Notes: generated by a model not told the origin, from the letters alone. DNA of 64,000 nt from Corynebacterium glyciniphilum AJ 3170 (GCF_000626675.1 NZ_CP006842.1:1054001-1118000), one strand, 5' to 3'; shown: positions 7,579 through 16,680, numbered from the stretch's first letter. Made by a program: numbers and translations.

Positions 7579-8235
7579 CTACCGGGGGGCCCGGTTGCCG
7601 GCGGACGTCGGGAAGATACCCGAGTTAGTCACGACGATCTGGACGGAGGCGTCGTGACCTGTCCTGGGGACGTCGACCCCGAACTCGCTGTGGTCGACGA
7701 CTGCCACAAGTCTGCCAGGTTCCCCGCGCCCGGTCAGGATACTGAAGGTCCGGTCGTAGTAGCCGCCTCCCTGTCCGAGGCGGGTGCCGTCCCTGTCGAC
7801 GGCGAGAGCGGGGATCACCAGGGTGCTGACACGCCCGGACAAGTCCACCGTGGATATCGGTGACGGGAACTCCGGTGTTTCTGACGGCTCTGCGATGCCG
7901 AAGGTGCCGCGTCGGATCGAGTGCGAGCCCCGGTAGGGAAGCCACGACAGCGGTCGGGCCGGACCGGGGACAACCGGAAGCCAGACCTCGAGGCCGGCGT
8001 CACGGAGGGTGTCCGGGAGCCCCGCACCGCCGGGCTCACCCGGCAGCCCGGCGAATGCGGCGACCGTCCGATCCGTGTGGCCTTCCAGCAGGGCAAGCAG
8101 GTGGTCGGCGATAGCGGCGTCTCGACGGGAGCGTTCGTCCGCCAGGACGGAGCGTCGCCCGGCCCGGATGCGTTGCCGCAGTTCCTGCTTGGCCTCCTGG
8201 ACGGCCTGGGCGGCGCGATCTGTTTCGTGGCGCAT
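7579..8235 (-). CDS. fthC: 5-formyltetrahydrofolate cyclo-ligase
   Basis: 218 residues. The N-terminal helix AKQELRQRIRAGRRSVLADE and the C-terminal ATP/folate-binding segment VIPALAVDRDGTRLGQGGGYYDRTF are diagnostic. It converts 5-formyl-THF to 5,10-methenyl-THF using ATP. It is transcribed leftward, divergent from galU, as in M. tuberculosis (Rv0992c/galU), with the shared promoter region at 8236-8360. mscL follows 48 bases downstream. Confidence 0.93.
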   Translation of the reverse strand: MRHETDRAAQAVQEAKQELRQRIRAGRRSVLADERSRRDAAIADHLLALLEGHTDRTVAAFAGLPGEPGGAGLPDTLRDAGLEVWLPVVPGPARPLSWLPYRGSHSIRRGTFGIAEPSETPEFPSPISTVDLSGRVSTLVIPALAVDRDGTRLGQGGGYYDRTFSILTGRGEPGRLVAVVDHSEFGVDVPRTGHDASVQIVVTNSGIFPTSAGNRAPR

Positions 8236-8360
8236 ATCCGTTGATCATAGAGGGGCCGGGGGTGCCGTCGGTTCGTTTTTCTCTCCCTGATTGTCCGTTT
8301 TTCGGGTGTCGGTGTGTTCTCACCGCGCCGCGAGGGGGTGATCCCTGTAGGATTCGAATT

Positions 8361-9317
8361 ATGGCAACTACCAACTCACCTATTCCTTCCGGCTCTCCAG
8401 ACGGCGTCACTGACGGCGTTTCCACCGGTGGGATACGAACTGTCGTGGTTCCTGCCGCCGGTCTGGGCACCCGTTTCCTGCCGGCCACCAAGACAGTCCC
8501 TAAAGAGCTCCTGCCCGTCGTGGATACCCCCGGTATTGAGCTCATCGCGAAAGAGGCTTCTCAGGCCGGCGCGTCCCGACTTGCGGTGGTTACCTCACCC
8601 CGCAAGCAGGGCATCATGGCGTTCTTCGACCGCGACGAACTCCTGGAGGAAACTCTCGAGTCGCGCGGCAAGACCGAACAACTCAACAAAGTCCGGGCAG
8701 TCAACGAGATGATCACGGCGGTGTCGGTGAACCAGGACCGCCCTCTCGGGCTGGGCCACGCCATCGGCTGCGCCGAGGACGCTCTGGACGAGGATGAGGA
8801 CGCCTTCGCCGTCTTGCTCCCTGACGATCTCGTCCTGCCTTTCGGTGTGATGAACGAGATGATCGAGGTACGTAAGCGCTACGGCGGGACGGTCCTGTGC
8901 GGTTTCGAGGTCCCGGAGGACGAGGTCTCGAACTACGGTGTCTTCGAGATCGCCGAGGCCGACGGTGCTGATGACGCTGATGGCCAGGTCCGGCGTGTGA
9001 CCGGCATGGTCGAGAAACCTGATGCGGCCGATGCCCCCTCAAATATCGTGGCCACCGGGCGCTATCTTCTCGACCGGTCGATTTTCGATGCATTGCGTCA
9101 GACCGAACCGGGCAAGGGTGGGGAAATCCAGGTCACTGATGCCATTGCCAGGCTCATCGATGAGGGCCATCCGGTGCATGTGTACGTGCACCGGGGAAAT
9201 CGCCATGACCTCGGGAATCCGGGCGGGTTCATCCGCGCCTGTGTGGATTTCGCCCTCGACGATCCGTCCTACGGTCCGTCGCTGGAACGGTGGTTGTCGC
9301 GGCGACTGGAGAAGTGA
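8361..9317 (+). CDS. galU: UTP-glucose-1-phosphate uridylyltransferase
   Basis: 318 residues from ATG 8361 (MATTNSPIPSGS). The nucleotide-binding signature VVPAAGLGTRFLPATKTVPK is at about residues 20-42 and PKELLPVVD follows; GEIQVTDAI is near the end. The frame is open further upstream, but that stretch has no family similarity. It makes UDP-glucose for trehalose, arabinogalactan and glycolipid synthesis. It heads a rightward cluster galU-glp-rimJ-glpR; a strong terminator after it implies that glp has its own promoter. Confidence 0.95.
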   Translation: MATTNSPIPSGSPDGVTDGVSTGGIRTVVVPAAGLGTRFLPATKTVPKELLPVVDTPGIELIAKEASQAGASRLAVVTSPRKQGIMAFFDRDELLEETLESRGKTEQLNKVRAVNEMITAVSVNQDRPLGLGHAIGCAEDALDEDEDAFAVLLPDDLVLPFGVMNEMIEVRKRYGGTVLCGFEVPEDEVSNYGVFEIAEADGADDADGQVRRVTGMVEKPDAADAPSNIVATGRYLLDRSIFDALRQTEPGKGGEIQVTDAIARLIDEGHPVHVYVHRGNRHDLGNPGGFIRACVDFALDDPSYGPSLERWLSRRLEK

Positions 9318-9321
9318 GAGT

Positions 9322-9404
9322 GTACCGACGGTGGTGACGGTACCGGCGGTGCCGTCGGTACTGACACGAAACTGAGGTGGTGTCCGACATGGGCACCACC
9401 TTCT
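9322..9404 (+). terminator. Double-hairpin terminator after galU
   Basis: Hairpin 1 pairs GTACCGACGG (9322-9331) with CCGTCGGTAC (9352-9361). Hairpin 2 pairs GGTGGTG (9376-9382) with CACCACC (9394-9400) and is followed by TTCTGCGG. Together they should isolate galU from glp. Confidence 0.65.
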
Positions 9405-9427
9405 GCGGTTTCTGTGCCCGGAGACGG

Positions 9428-9433
9428 TAGAGT
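9428..9433 (+). promoter_or_regulatory. Candidate -10 element for the glp-rimJ genes
   Basis: TAGAGT fits TANANT and lies 70 bases before the GTG start, downstream of the galU terminator. Confidence 0.35.
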
Positions 9434-9503
9434 CTGCAGGGTCTGCACTCGTACAACCTGCATATCACCCTGAAACTTCCCGAGAACCCGTGAGGACGGC
9501 CAC

Positions 9504-10754
9504 GTGAGAACTGTTGAGGAGCAGCTGGCCACGGTCAGCGCCGCGGCAGTAACACCGGAACCGGTGCGCACCGCGATTTCAGAGGCACTCGGGTTGCGGT
9601 GTGCCGAACAGGTGGAGTCGGAGACATCGGTCCCCGGTTTCGACCAGGCGGCGGTGGACGGCTACGCAGTACGTTCTGTCGATGTCCGCCACGCAGGCAG
9701 CGTCGACCCGGATGTCCCCTCTGCGAAGCTCCCGGTTGTCGGTGATGTCGGGGCGGGTTCACACCGTCCGGTCCGGCTGCAGCCGAGACAGGCGGTGCGG
9801 GTTCAGGCGGGGGCGCCGATTCCGACACTCGCGGACGCTGTCGTCCCTCTCGACTGGGCCGAGGACGACGGGCGTCGTACTGAGGCATTACGTCCGGTGG
9901 CCGCCGGACAGTTCATCCACCGTGCCGGTTCGGACGTGCAGCCCGGTGATGTCGTTGTCGAACAAGGCTCGGTGGTCGGGGCGGCACAGGTCGGGTTGCT
10001 GGCGGCGGTCGGACGGTCCAAGGTGCTGGTGTATCCGCGTCCGAGGATGGCCGTGCTGTCTTTCGGTCCCGAACTCGTCGACATCGACCGTGACCCCGGA
10101 CTCGGTCAGGTCCATGACGTGAACTCCTATGCCCTGGCTGCTGCCGGGCGGGAGGCCGGTGCGGACGTCAACCGGCTCGGTATCGTCGGCGGCGAGGACC
10201 GTCGGCTCCGTGACATTATCGAGGGACAGCTCATCCGCTCGGAGATTCTGGTGATCGCCGGGGGAGTGGGCGGCTCCTCGAGTGACCGGCTTCGTGAGAT
10301 CCTCGCCGACCTCGGTGACCTGGATGTCTCCCGCGTGGCGATGCACCCCGGTTCTGTACAGGGGTTCGGCATTCTCGGCGCAGACCGGGTTCCGACGTTT
10401 CTGCTCCCCGCCAACCCGAGTGCGGCTCTCGTCGCGTTCGAGGTCATGGTGCGTCCGCTGGTGCAGATCCTTCGTGGCCAGCGCCAGTCCATGCGTCGTA
10501 TGGTCAAGGCCAGGACTATCGCCGGACTGGAATCTGCGCCGCACCGTCGTGGCTTTATCCGTGCGCAGCTCATGCGTGACCGGGAGACCGGGGAGTTCCT
10601 CGTTGACCCGCTCGGTGCAGTCGCCGGTGGTGAGCCCACCCATCTGCTCGGCAGCCATGGTCAGTCGAACGGTCTGATCGTTGTTCCTGGTGACAGCACT
10701 CGGGTCGAGCCCGGCGAGGTCGTCGACGTGATGTTCCTGACGAACCGGGTGTGA
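9504..10754 (+). CDS. glp: MoeA/gephyrin-like protein Glp, cell-division factor
   Basis: 416 residues from GTG 9504. The MoeA fold is clear: FDQAAVDGYAVRSVDV near residue 45, PRPRMAVLSFGPELVD in the MPT-binding domain, and FLLPANPSAALVAFEVMVRP near 300. The loop that in MoeA enzymes reads like GGVSxGxxD is GGVGGSSSDRL here, and the usual Lys-Pro-Gly is HPGS, so molybdenum transfer activity is doubtful. In C. glutamicum the gene at this position is, from memory, Glp, a gephyrin-like protein that binds FtsZ and the membrane receptor GlpR; the same neighbour follows here after rimJ. An alternative is a true MoeA. Confidence 0.85.
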   Translation: MRTVEEQLATVSAAAVTPEPVRTAISEALGLRCAEQVESETSVPGFDQAAVDGYAVRSVDVRHAGSVDPDVPSAKLPVVGDVGAGSHRPVRLQPRQAVRVQAGAPIPTLADAVVPLDWAEDDGRRTEALRPVAAGQFIHRAGSDVQPGDVVVEQGSVVGAAQVGLLAAVGRSKVLVYPRPRMAVLSFGPELVDIDRDPGLGQVHDVNSYALAAAGREAGADVNRLGIVGGEDRRLRDIIEGQLIRSEILVIAGGVGGSSSDRLREILADLGDLDVSRVAMHPGSVQGFGILGADRVPTFLLPANPSAALVAFEVMVRPLVQILRGQRQSMRRMVKARTIAGLESAPHRRGFIRAQLMRDRETGEFLVDPLGAVAGGEPTHLLGSHGQSNGLIVVPGDSTRVEPGEVVDVMFLTNRV

Positions 10755-10761
10755 GCCACCC

Positions 10762-11367
10762 GTGCTGCTGACGAACCGCCACCCCGGGTGGCCGGCGAAG
10801 ACTCCCACGATCGCGACCGGTGCCGGGCGGGTCCGGTTGCGTCCTCTGTCTCGACGCGACGGGCGGCACTGGTCGGAGTTCCGCAACGCTGACGAGCACC
10901 TGCTGCGTCCGGTGGAGCCGACGGTGCCCGGGCAATGGTGGGAGGCCCATACGAAAGCGATGTGGCGGCGTAACTATTCCGGCTTGACGGCCCTGGCGGC
11001 GCAGGGCGTTCTGCTTCCCTTCGCCATTGAGGTCGACGGGGCTTTCGCCGGTCAATTGACCCTGGGCAATGTCCAGCACGGTGTGGTCTGCAGTTGTTGG
11101 ATCGGCTACTGGGTGTATTCCGGGTTCAGCGGAAGGGGAGTGGCGAGCAGCGCTGTGTCTCTCGGTGTGGATCACGCGATGACCGAGGTCGGGATGCACA
11201 GGGTGGAGGCGACGGTGCTGGAGTCCAATGTGGCCTCACGTCGGGTGTTGGAGAAGGTGGGTTTCCGGGAGGAAGGACTGCTGCGGCGTAATCTGCACAT
11301 CAACGGCCAGTGGCGTGATCACGTCCTTGTTGGTCTGACGGTCGAGGAACGTCGCTCAGGCAAGTGA
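10762..11367 (+). CDS. rimJ: GNAT N-acetyltransferase, RimJ-like
   Basis: 201 residues. It has the RimJ/RimL pattern: VRLRPLSRRDGRHWSEFRN at the start, the pyrophosphate-binding segment around YSGFSGRGVASSAVSLGVDH, and NVASRRVLEKVGFREEGLLR near the end. RimJ-type enzymes acetylate N-termini of ribosomal or other proteins with acetyl-CoA; the actual substrate is unknown. Its GTG start is 8 bases past the glp stop, so it belongs to the same operon. The same order glp(moeA)-rimJ is found in mycobacteria (Rv0994-Rv0995). Confidence 0.88.
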   Translation: MLLTNRHPGWPAKTPTIATGAGRVRLRPLSRRDGRHWSEFRNADEHLLRPVEPTVPGQWWEAHTKAMWRRNYSGLTALAAQGVLLPFAIEVDGAFAGQLTLGNVQHGVVCSCWIGYWVYSGFSGRGVASSAVSLGVDHAMTEVGMHRVEATVLESNVASRRVLEKVGFREEGLLRRNLHINGQWRDHVLVGLTVEERRSGK

Positions 11368-11493
11368 CGGTCTGTGACACGGCACGGCGCGCCTGCGGCG
11401 CCCCCGCCAGCTCGCCACGTATCGTCGGGGCATTGTTCCATCGTGATGCGTCCTGATTGTCATGATTGTCGTCGGTGAAAGGAAAGGCCGCTA

Positions 11494-12711
11494 GTGTCCG
11501 GCTCCCTCAGCTCTCTGATCCTGATCGCGGTTGTCTGGCTTCTTCTCCTCGCGCCGTTGTTTCTCCGTAACCAGTCGCCGGTCCGGCGGACGTCGAAGGC
11601 GTTGTCCGAGACCCGCGTCCTGCATGAAGGTGGTGCGGAGATCTCGCGCCCCCGGAAGCGACCCCTGCCAGCGGAGTCGTTGTACCACGCGGATGTCGAT
11701 GACGACATCGAACTGGTTGAGGCTGAGCCGGAGCAGGTGATCATCGACGACACGGGACGGGACGTGCCCGGCATCATCGAGGGTGAGGTTGTCGGCTACC
11801 GTCCCCTCGACGAGGAGGATACCGGTGAGTTCGCCCCAGTCGACCCGCTGATGGATGATGCTGAGGCCGTCGAGGACCCCGCCTTCGTCGTCGACGCGGA
11901 GGACGGTGGGAGCAGCGAAGACAGCTTGGCCGTCGAAGGCACAGAAGGCGCAGATGGTGCAGATGGCGAAGATGGTGCTGACGAGGATGCCGGACACGAC
12001 GAACGGTCGGACGGAGCTCCGGTAGCGGCGGTCGGTGAGGCGGATCGGCGGTTCGCCGATGTCCCCGCGGCCTACCTTCGCGGTGGCGACATTGACATCA
12101 CGGTGGGCACCGATGAGCAGTATGAGGCCGACTCACAGGTCGGTGTCGACGACGATTCCTCTGATGATTTCCTTGATGACGAGTACGGCGACGGAGAACT
12201 GACCGCGGAGGAGCTGGATTACGCTGCGGCCCGTCGTGGCCGCGGGTTCTATGATCCGGAGGCCTCCCAGCGACTGGTTGAACGCCGTCAGATGCGTCGA
12301 AAGCGGGTGTTGTCGGGGCTGGCGGCGCTGTGCGTGGTGTCGGTCGTCGCCGCCGTCATCCTGGGTGGTGCTGTCTGGTCCGCGGTGGTCGTGATGGTCG
12401 CGCTGTCCGGCGTGTACCTCTATTACCTGCGACGCCAGGTGGTCGAGGAAGCACGGCTGCGCCGGCGGAGGATCGCCCGGATGCGGCGCGCCCGTCTCGG
12501 TGTGCGTAACACTGACGACCGGGAACTCGGTGTCCCGGACCGCCTGCTGCGACCGGGTGCTGTGGTGCTGGAAAGCGATGACGCGGACCCGGAGTTCGCC
12601 GACCTCGCATACGCTGATTACGCCGGGTACTCCGGTTCCGGCGACTACGGCGACTACGGTGACTATGGTGATTACGGCGACTACGGTGACACCCACATCC
12701 GGGCGGTGTAG
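11494..12711 (+). CDS. glpR: GlpR-like membrane receptor with long acidic disordered region
   Basis: 405 residues, GTG start with GAAAGGAAAGG upstream. One N-terminal transmembrane helix (SSLILIAVVWLLLLAPLFL) is followed by about 240 residues that are strongly acidic and low in complexity, many Asp/Glu/Gly. Two close helices lie at about 270-312, then a highly basic stretch (EARLRRRRIARMRRARLG). The tail ends in five GDY repeats. Layout and position (glp-rimJ-glpR) match GlpR of C. glutamicum, which tethers Glp and so FtsZ to the membrane; M. tuberculosis Rv0996 is the equivalent. The assignment rests on architecture and synteny, not on a recognised domain. Confidence 0.75.
   Translation: MSGSLSSLILIAVVWLLLLAPLFLRNQSPVRRTSKALSETRVLHEGGAEISRPRKRPLPAESLYHADVDDDIELVEAEPEQVIIDDTGRDVPGIIEGEVVGYRPLDEEDTGEFAPVDPLMDDAEAVEDPAFVVDAEDGGSSEDSLAVEGTEGADGADGEDGADEDAGHDERSDGAPVAAVGEADRRFADVPAAYLRGGDIDITVGTDEQYEADSQVGVDDDSSDDFLDDEYGDGELTAEELDYAAARRGRGFYDPEASQRLVERRQMRRKRVLSGLAALCVVSVVAAVILGGAVWSAVVVMVALSGVYLYYLRRQVVEEARLRRRRIARMRRARLGVRNTDDRELGVPDRLLRPGAVVLESDDADPEFADLAYADYAGYSGSGDYGDYGDYGDYGDYGDTHIRAV
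12640..12690 (+). repeat. 9-bp tandem repeat coding for Gly-Asp-Tyr
   Basis: Five units of GGYGAYTAY run from 12640 to 12684, with a sixth partial unit GGTGAC. Only third-codon positions vary, which suggests selection on the peptide. Slippage here would change the length of the GlpR tail in steps of three residues. Confidence 0.9.
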
Positions 12712-12754
12712 TGCCGCTCACCGCGTCTTCCGGGGGAGATAAGATGGGCTCATC

Positions 12755-13165
12755 ATGAACAATCCTGCCTTCCGCGATGCTGCCCTGCTGATCCTGCGTG
12801 TCGCCCTCGGGGTCGTCTTCATCGCCCACGGGTGGGACAAGGTGTTCCATGTCGGGGCGGAGGAGACCGCCCAGCAGTGGGCGTCGATGCACATCCCTCA
12901 GCCGACGTTGTCGGTCTGGGTCGTCGCCGTCGTCGAGATGCTCGGCGGCGCACTGCTGGTCCTGGGGTTCCTCACCCCGGCCGCGGCGGGCGTGCTGGCG
13001 CTCGACATGGTCGCAGCCTTCTACTTCGTCCATCTGGGCAGCGGACTCTTCGTGGCAGAGGGGGGCAGTGAGCTGGTCATCGTCCTGTTCGCTGCATGCC
13101 TTGTTCTAATCGTCTTCGGTGCTGGACGTGCGAGCCTTGACAAAGCACTCTCCCGGTTCGGGTGA
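12755..13165 (+). CDS. DoxX-family membrane protein
   Basis: 136 residues, four predicted helices. The signature LRVALGVVFIAHGWDKVF at residues 14-32 is typical of PF07681. In M. tuberculosis a DoxX protein works with SodA and SseA in thiol-oxidative stress resistance; for this paralogue no partner is nearby. It starts 43 bases after glpR and its TGA overlaps the GTG start of the next gene, indicating coupled translation. Confidence 0.88.
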   Translation: MNNPAFRDAALLILRVALGVVFIAHGWDKVFHVGAEETAQQWASMHIPQPTLSVWVVAVVEMLGGALLVLGFLTPAAAGVLALDMVAAFYFVHLGSGLFVAEGGSELVIVLFAACLVLIVFGAGRASLDKALSRFG

Positions 13166-14016
13166 TCCCGGTGGAGGACGACTCACGCGCCGATATCCAT
13201 GCGGTGGTCCGCTCCGCCCTGTCGGCTCGGCTGGACGGGGAGAACGCGCCATCGGACGTTGACGATGACATGATCGACACCCACCTCTCGGCCTGCGAGG
13301 ACTGCCGTGAGTGGTTTGCGGCAGCGAGTGATCTGAACCGGCGGCTGCGGATGTCGGTGGCTCCAGTGGCTCCCTCCGATAGCGCCGCCTCCGGTGGCCC
13401 TGCCGGCGATGCCCGCGCGTTAGCTGAGTCGATGCTGCGTGTCGCCGATGAGACCCCGCGCCTGTCGCACCGCCTGCGGAACAGATCGTTGCCGCTGGTG
13501 CTCAGCAGGGTGGCACTCGTTGCCGTGGCCGTGTGCTACATCATCTGGTCGCTGTTACTGCTCACCGGGGCTGCCGGTGGTGGTGCGGAGTCGGTGGACG
13601 GCGCCGGGCCGGGAGGAATGGTCGGCAACGCCGGTGATCCCGATGTGGCGTCGCTCTCGGTCGATGCGGCGGCTGTCCGGCTGGCGTTGGCGGCCGGGCT
13701 GCTGTGGGGGGCGGCGCGTCCCCGCTCAGCGCCCGGACTATTCCCTGTCTTCCTTGCCCTGTGGGGATTCGGCGCAGGGTTCGCAACCCGCGACATCGTC
13801 CTGGGCGTGCTAGGTGGGGGCACGGATCTGACGCTCATCGCGGGTCTGCTGCTGCACCTGGCTGCCTGTGCGGCGTTGGTGAGCGTGTGGTTGTCACGGA
13901 ACCATGCCGTCGCCCCGCTTCGACAGTCACTGCGGGGCCTGTCGGCCCGCCCGGTGAGTTACAGTCCGGAAGATGTGCAGAGTAATTCGTCCTGGCGACC
14001 GGGGGACGATCGGTGA
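13162..14016 (+). CDS. Membrane protein with N-terminal zinc-finger (zf-HC2, anti-sigma-like)
   Basis: 284 residues from a GTG overlapping the DoxX stop; an in-frame GTG at 13171 is possible. Residues 28-50 carry the HxxxCxxC motif (THLSACEDCREWF) of zinc-binding anti-sigma domains. Three or four hydrophobic helices follow (from about residue 113, 193 and 220). No sigma factor gene is next to it, so the role as anti-sigma factor is open. It converges on pmt, leaving 10 bases between the stops. Confidence 0.7.
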   Translation: MIPVEDDSRADIHAVVRSALSARLDGENAPSDVDDDMIDTHLSACEDCREWFAAASDLNRRLRMSVAPVAPSDSAASGGPAGDARALAESMLRVADETPRLSHRLRNRSLPLVLSRVALVAVAVCYIIWSLLLLTGAAGGGAESVDGAGPGGMVGNAGDPDVASLSVDAAAVRLALAAGLLWGAARPRSAPGLFPVFLALWGFGAGFATRDIVLGVLGGGTDLTLIAGLLLHLAACAALVSVWLSRNHAVAPLRQSLRGLSARPVSYSPEDVQSNSSWRPGDDR

Positions 14017-14026
14017 GCGTGACCGG

Positions 14027-15616
14027 TCAGGTCCAGCCCGGCAGCCACATCCGCCACTGCCACTGCGCGTCGGTGATCGGCATTCCCGTGAAGATCGGAA
14101 GGAAGAAGAGGAACATCCACACGACCAGGACGAGATAGCAGACCACGAGCAGCATGCCGGTTTTGCCGACGATGAGTCCGCGTGCGTCGGCAGCGACGGA
14201 ATGCCCGCCGTCCGTCCCGTGTAGTGGTTCCTCGGGGCGTAGCGCCCAACCGGAGACCTGCCCCAGGGCGAGGGCCACGCCGAGGATGAGGAAGGGCGCG
14301 AGATTCGTGGCGTAGAACAGGTACATCTGGCGGTCCACGTTCAGCAGCCACGGCAGGAAACCTGCAGCGTAACCGACCAACGGCACAAGCCACCTCATGT
14401 CGCGACGGCCGATGATGCGCCACAGGCCCCACAGGAGCACCGGAACGGTCAACCACCAGATCGCCGGGGTGCCGATCAACAGGACGACCTCGCGGTGCCC
14501 GGAGTTGTCGCTGGATGAGTGGTAGAGCAGAGCACGGGTGGAGGCCAGCCAGTCCCACGGCTTGGACTCCCACGGGTGGTGGTGGCCGTTGGAGTTGGTC
14601 AGTTCCCCGTGGAAGCCCAGGACGGAGACGTGATAGTAGATGAAACTGAGCCAGCTGTCGGGCAGGAAATCGAGGCCCCATGAGGTGATCCGGTCACTGC
14701 CTGCAGCAGCTTCATGACGGAAGACGCCGGTCTCAGAGGCGAACCAGGACCGCCAGGACAACAGGTAGACCGCCAGGGGAACGAGGACCAGGGAGGCGAA
14801 AGCGGGGACGCAGTCCCGCACGAGCGTTCCGGAGAAGGGGCGGACGACGCCGAAACGGTGACGCCGCCACCAGTCGACGGCGACGACAGCGACCCCGAAG
14901 AACGCCATGTAGTACAGGCCGGACCATTTGACCGCGAGCGCACAGCCCAGCGCGATCCCGGCGCCGAAGCGCCACCAGCGGTACCCCACCCGGGGACCGA
15001 GCCCGTTGTCGGTGATTCTGTCCTCGGCGGCGACGCGGCGGAACAGTCGTTCCATCCGCCTGTGATCGTGCAGCAGCAGGTAGACCGCGAGCATCACGAA
15101 GAAGACCTGGAAGTGGTCCAGCATCGCCGAACGGCCGGTGACGAAGAGGATACCGTCACACAATGCCAGGATTCCGGCGGTGAGTCCGACCCAGTCGGAG
15201 TTGGTCAGGCGTCGGGCAATCGCCGCGATGAGCAGGATCACGCCCACCGCAAGGAGCGCGACGACGATCCGCCATCCCCACGGATTGTTCCCGAAGACCG
15301 CCATGCCGAGGGCTTCAAGGTGTTTGGCCAGCGGAGGGTGGACGACGAGCCCGTAGGCGGGATTGTCCTCGATGCCTCCGATGAGCAGATCGCCGCCACC
15401 CTCCGTGCCACGCAGTACCTGCCATGACTGCGGGACGTAGTGTTTCTCGTCGAAAACCGGGGTGCCGTCATCGGTGGGGTGCCACAGCCAGAGAAGCCGA
15501 CTGACCAGGCCCAGAACCCCGAGTGCCGCCAGGATCGACCACCATCGGCGTGGCCGTTCCTGCAGCCCGGGTGCAGGACCGGGCGCTGTGCCTGTGGTGG
15601 CTGGAGTCTCCGTCAC
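14027..15616 (-). CDS. pmt: Dolichyl-phosphate-mannose-protein mannosyltransferase-like, Pmt
   Basis: 529 residues with about 11 hydrophobic segments. The catalytic loop after TM1 reads VFDEKHYVPQSW (around residue 55), with the family Asp-Glu pair, and HPPLAKHLEALGMAVF follows near 95. It transfers mannose from polyprenyl-phosphate mannose to Ser/Thr of secreted proteins, coupled with Sec export. Order pmt leftward and rsmI rightward matches Rv1002c/Rv1003 and C. glutamicum. RpfB and HtrA in this window are the kinds of exported proteins it could modify (inference). Confidence 0.93.
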   Translation of the reverse strand: MTETPATTGTAPGPAPGLQERPRRWWSILAALGVLGLVSRLLWLWHPTDDGTPVFDEKHYVPQSWQVLRGTEGGGDLLIGGIEDNPAYGLVVHPPLAKHLEALGMAVFGNNPWGWRIVVALLAVGVILLIAAIARRLTNSDWVGLTAGILALCDGILFVTGRSAMLDHFQVFFVMLAVYLLLHDHRRMERLFRRVAAEDRITDNGLGPRVGYRWWRFGAGIALGCALAVKWSGLYYMAFFGVAVVAVDWWRRHRFGVVRPFSGTLVRDCVPAFASLVLVPLAVYLLSWRSWFASETGVFRHEAAAGSDRITSWGLDFLPDSWLSFIYYHVSVLGFHGELTNSNGHHHPWESKPWDWLASTRALLYHSSSDNSGHREVVLLIGTPAIWWLTVPVLLWGLWRIIGRRDMRWLVPLVGYAAGFLPWLLNVDRQMYLFYATNLAPFLILGVALALGQVSGWALRPEEPLHGTDGGHSVAADARGLIVGKTGMLLVVCYLVLVVWMFLFFLPIFTGMPITDAQWQWRMWLPGWT

Positions 15617-15682
15617 AGTGGCTTATCCTATACGTCTCCGGTGGGACCGCGGAGCGCCGCGGCCCCCGGCAGGTAGAGTCTG

Positions 15683-16606
15683 GTGACCATGCAGGACTAC
15701 ACCCAGCAGCGTCCCGAACCCGACACGGTCACACGCGCGCTGGAGCGCGCACGGGCTGACCGTCCTCTCCCCGGAGGTGGTGTGATTCTCGCGGCGACCC
15801 CATTGGGTAATCCGCTGGATGCCTCGATCCGACTCATCGACGCCCTCGGCAGCGCTGATGTCGTGGCCGCCGAGGACACACGCCGGACGCGCGCCCTGGC
15901 AGATGCACTCGGAGTGGAGATCACCGGGAAGATCGTCTCCAATTTCGACCACAACGAGGCCGACCGTGCCGCGGGGCTGGTTGCCCGGGCAGCGGCCGGA
16001 GCGCGTGTCCTGGTGGTGACGGACGCAGGGATGCCCGCAGTCTCTGACCCGGGCTTTCCTCTCGTCCAGGCGGCACAGGACGCAGGTGTCCCGGTCACGT
16101 GCCTGCCCGGGCCGTCGGCAGTGCCCACGGCCCTGGCGTTGTCCGGGGTCGGGGTCGGCCATTTCGCGTTCGACGGTTTCGCACCGCGGAAGGACGGTGC
16201 CCGGCGCCAGTGGCTGGAGTCGGTGCGCGACTCCACCCGGGCCGTGAGCTTCTTCGAGTCGCCGCACCGGTTGGCGGCGACGCTGTCCACCGCGGCTGAG
16301 GTCTGCGGGGCCGACCGCGAGGCGGCGGTGTGCCGGGAACTGACCAAGACTTTCGAGGAGGTGGTCCGCGGACCGCTGGGTGAGTTGGCGGTGTGGGCGG
16401 CCGATGGTGTGCGCGGCGAGATCACCGTGGTGATCTCCGCCTCGTCAGGACCGGAGGTACGACGTCCCGAAGAGCTTGTCGGCGAGGTCGAGCAGAAGGT
16501 GGGGGAGGGGATGCGGCTGAAGGACGCCACACGCGAGGTTTCCACTGTTCACGGTGTCTCCCGTCGGGAGCTGTACGAGGCGGTGCTCACCGCCAGGGAG
16601 GGCTGA
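15683..16606 (+). CDS. rsmI: 16S rRNA (cytidine(1402)-2'-O)-methyltransferase
   Basis: 307 residues. A SAM-dependent tetrapyrrole-methylase fold is shown by VILAATPLGNPLDASIRLID near residue 34, AEDTRRTRALADALG, VVTDAGMPAVSDPGFPLVQAA and VTCLPGPSAVPTALALSG. It 2'-O-methylates C1402 in the decoding centre. A GTG at 15683 and an ATG at 15689 are both possible starts. It is divergent from pmt across 66 bases. Confidence 0.94.
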   Translation: MTMQDYTQQRPEPDTVTRALERARADRPLPGGGVILAATPLGNPLDASIRLIDALGSADVVAAEDTRRTRALADALGVEITGKIVSNFDHNEADRAAGLVARAAAGARVLVVTDAGMPAVSDPGFPLVQAAQDAGVPVTCLPGPSAVPTALALSGVGVGHFAFDGFAPRKDGARRQWLESVRDSTRAVSFFESPHRLAATLSTAAEVCGADREAAVCRELTKTFEEVVRGPLGELAVWAADGVRGEITVVISASSGPEVRRPEELVGEVEQKVGEGMRLKDATREVSTVHGVSRRELYEAVLTAREG

Positions 16607-16680
16607 CCTCCCGGGTTTTTGGCGTTCAGCTGGCAGGGGGGCTCGGCTCTGTGTCCGGGGTGTATGGCAGAGTGGTCTGC

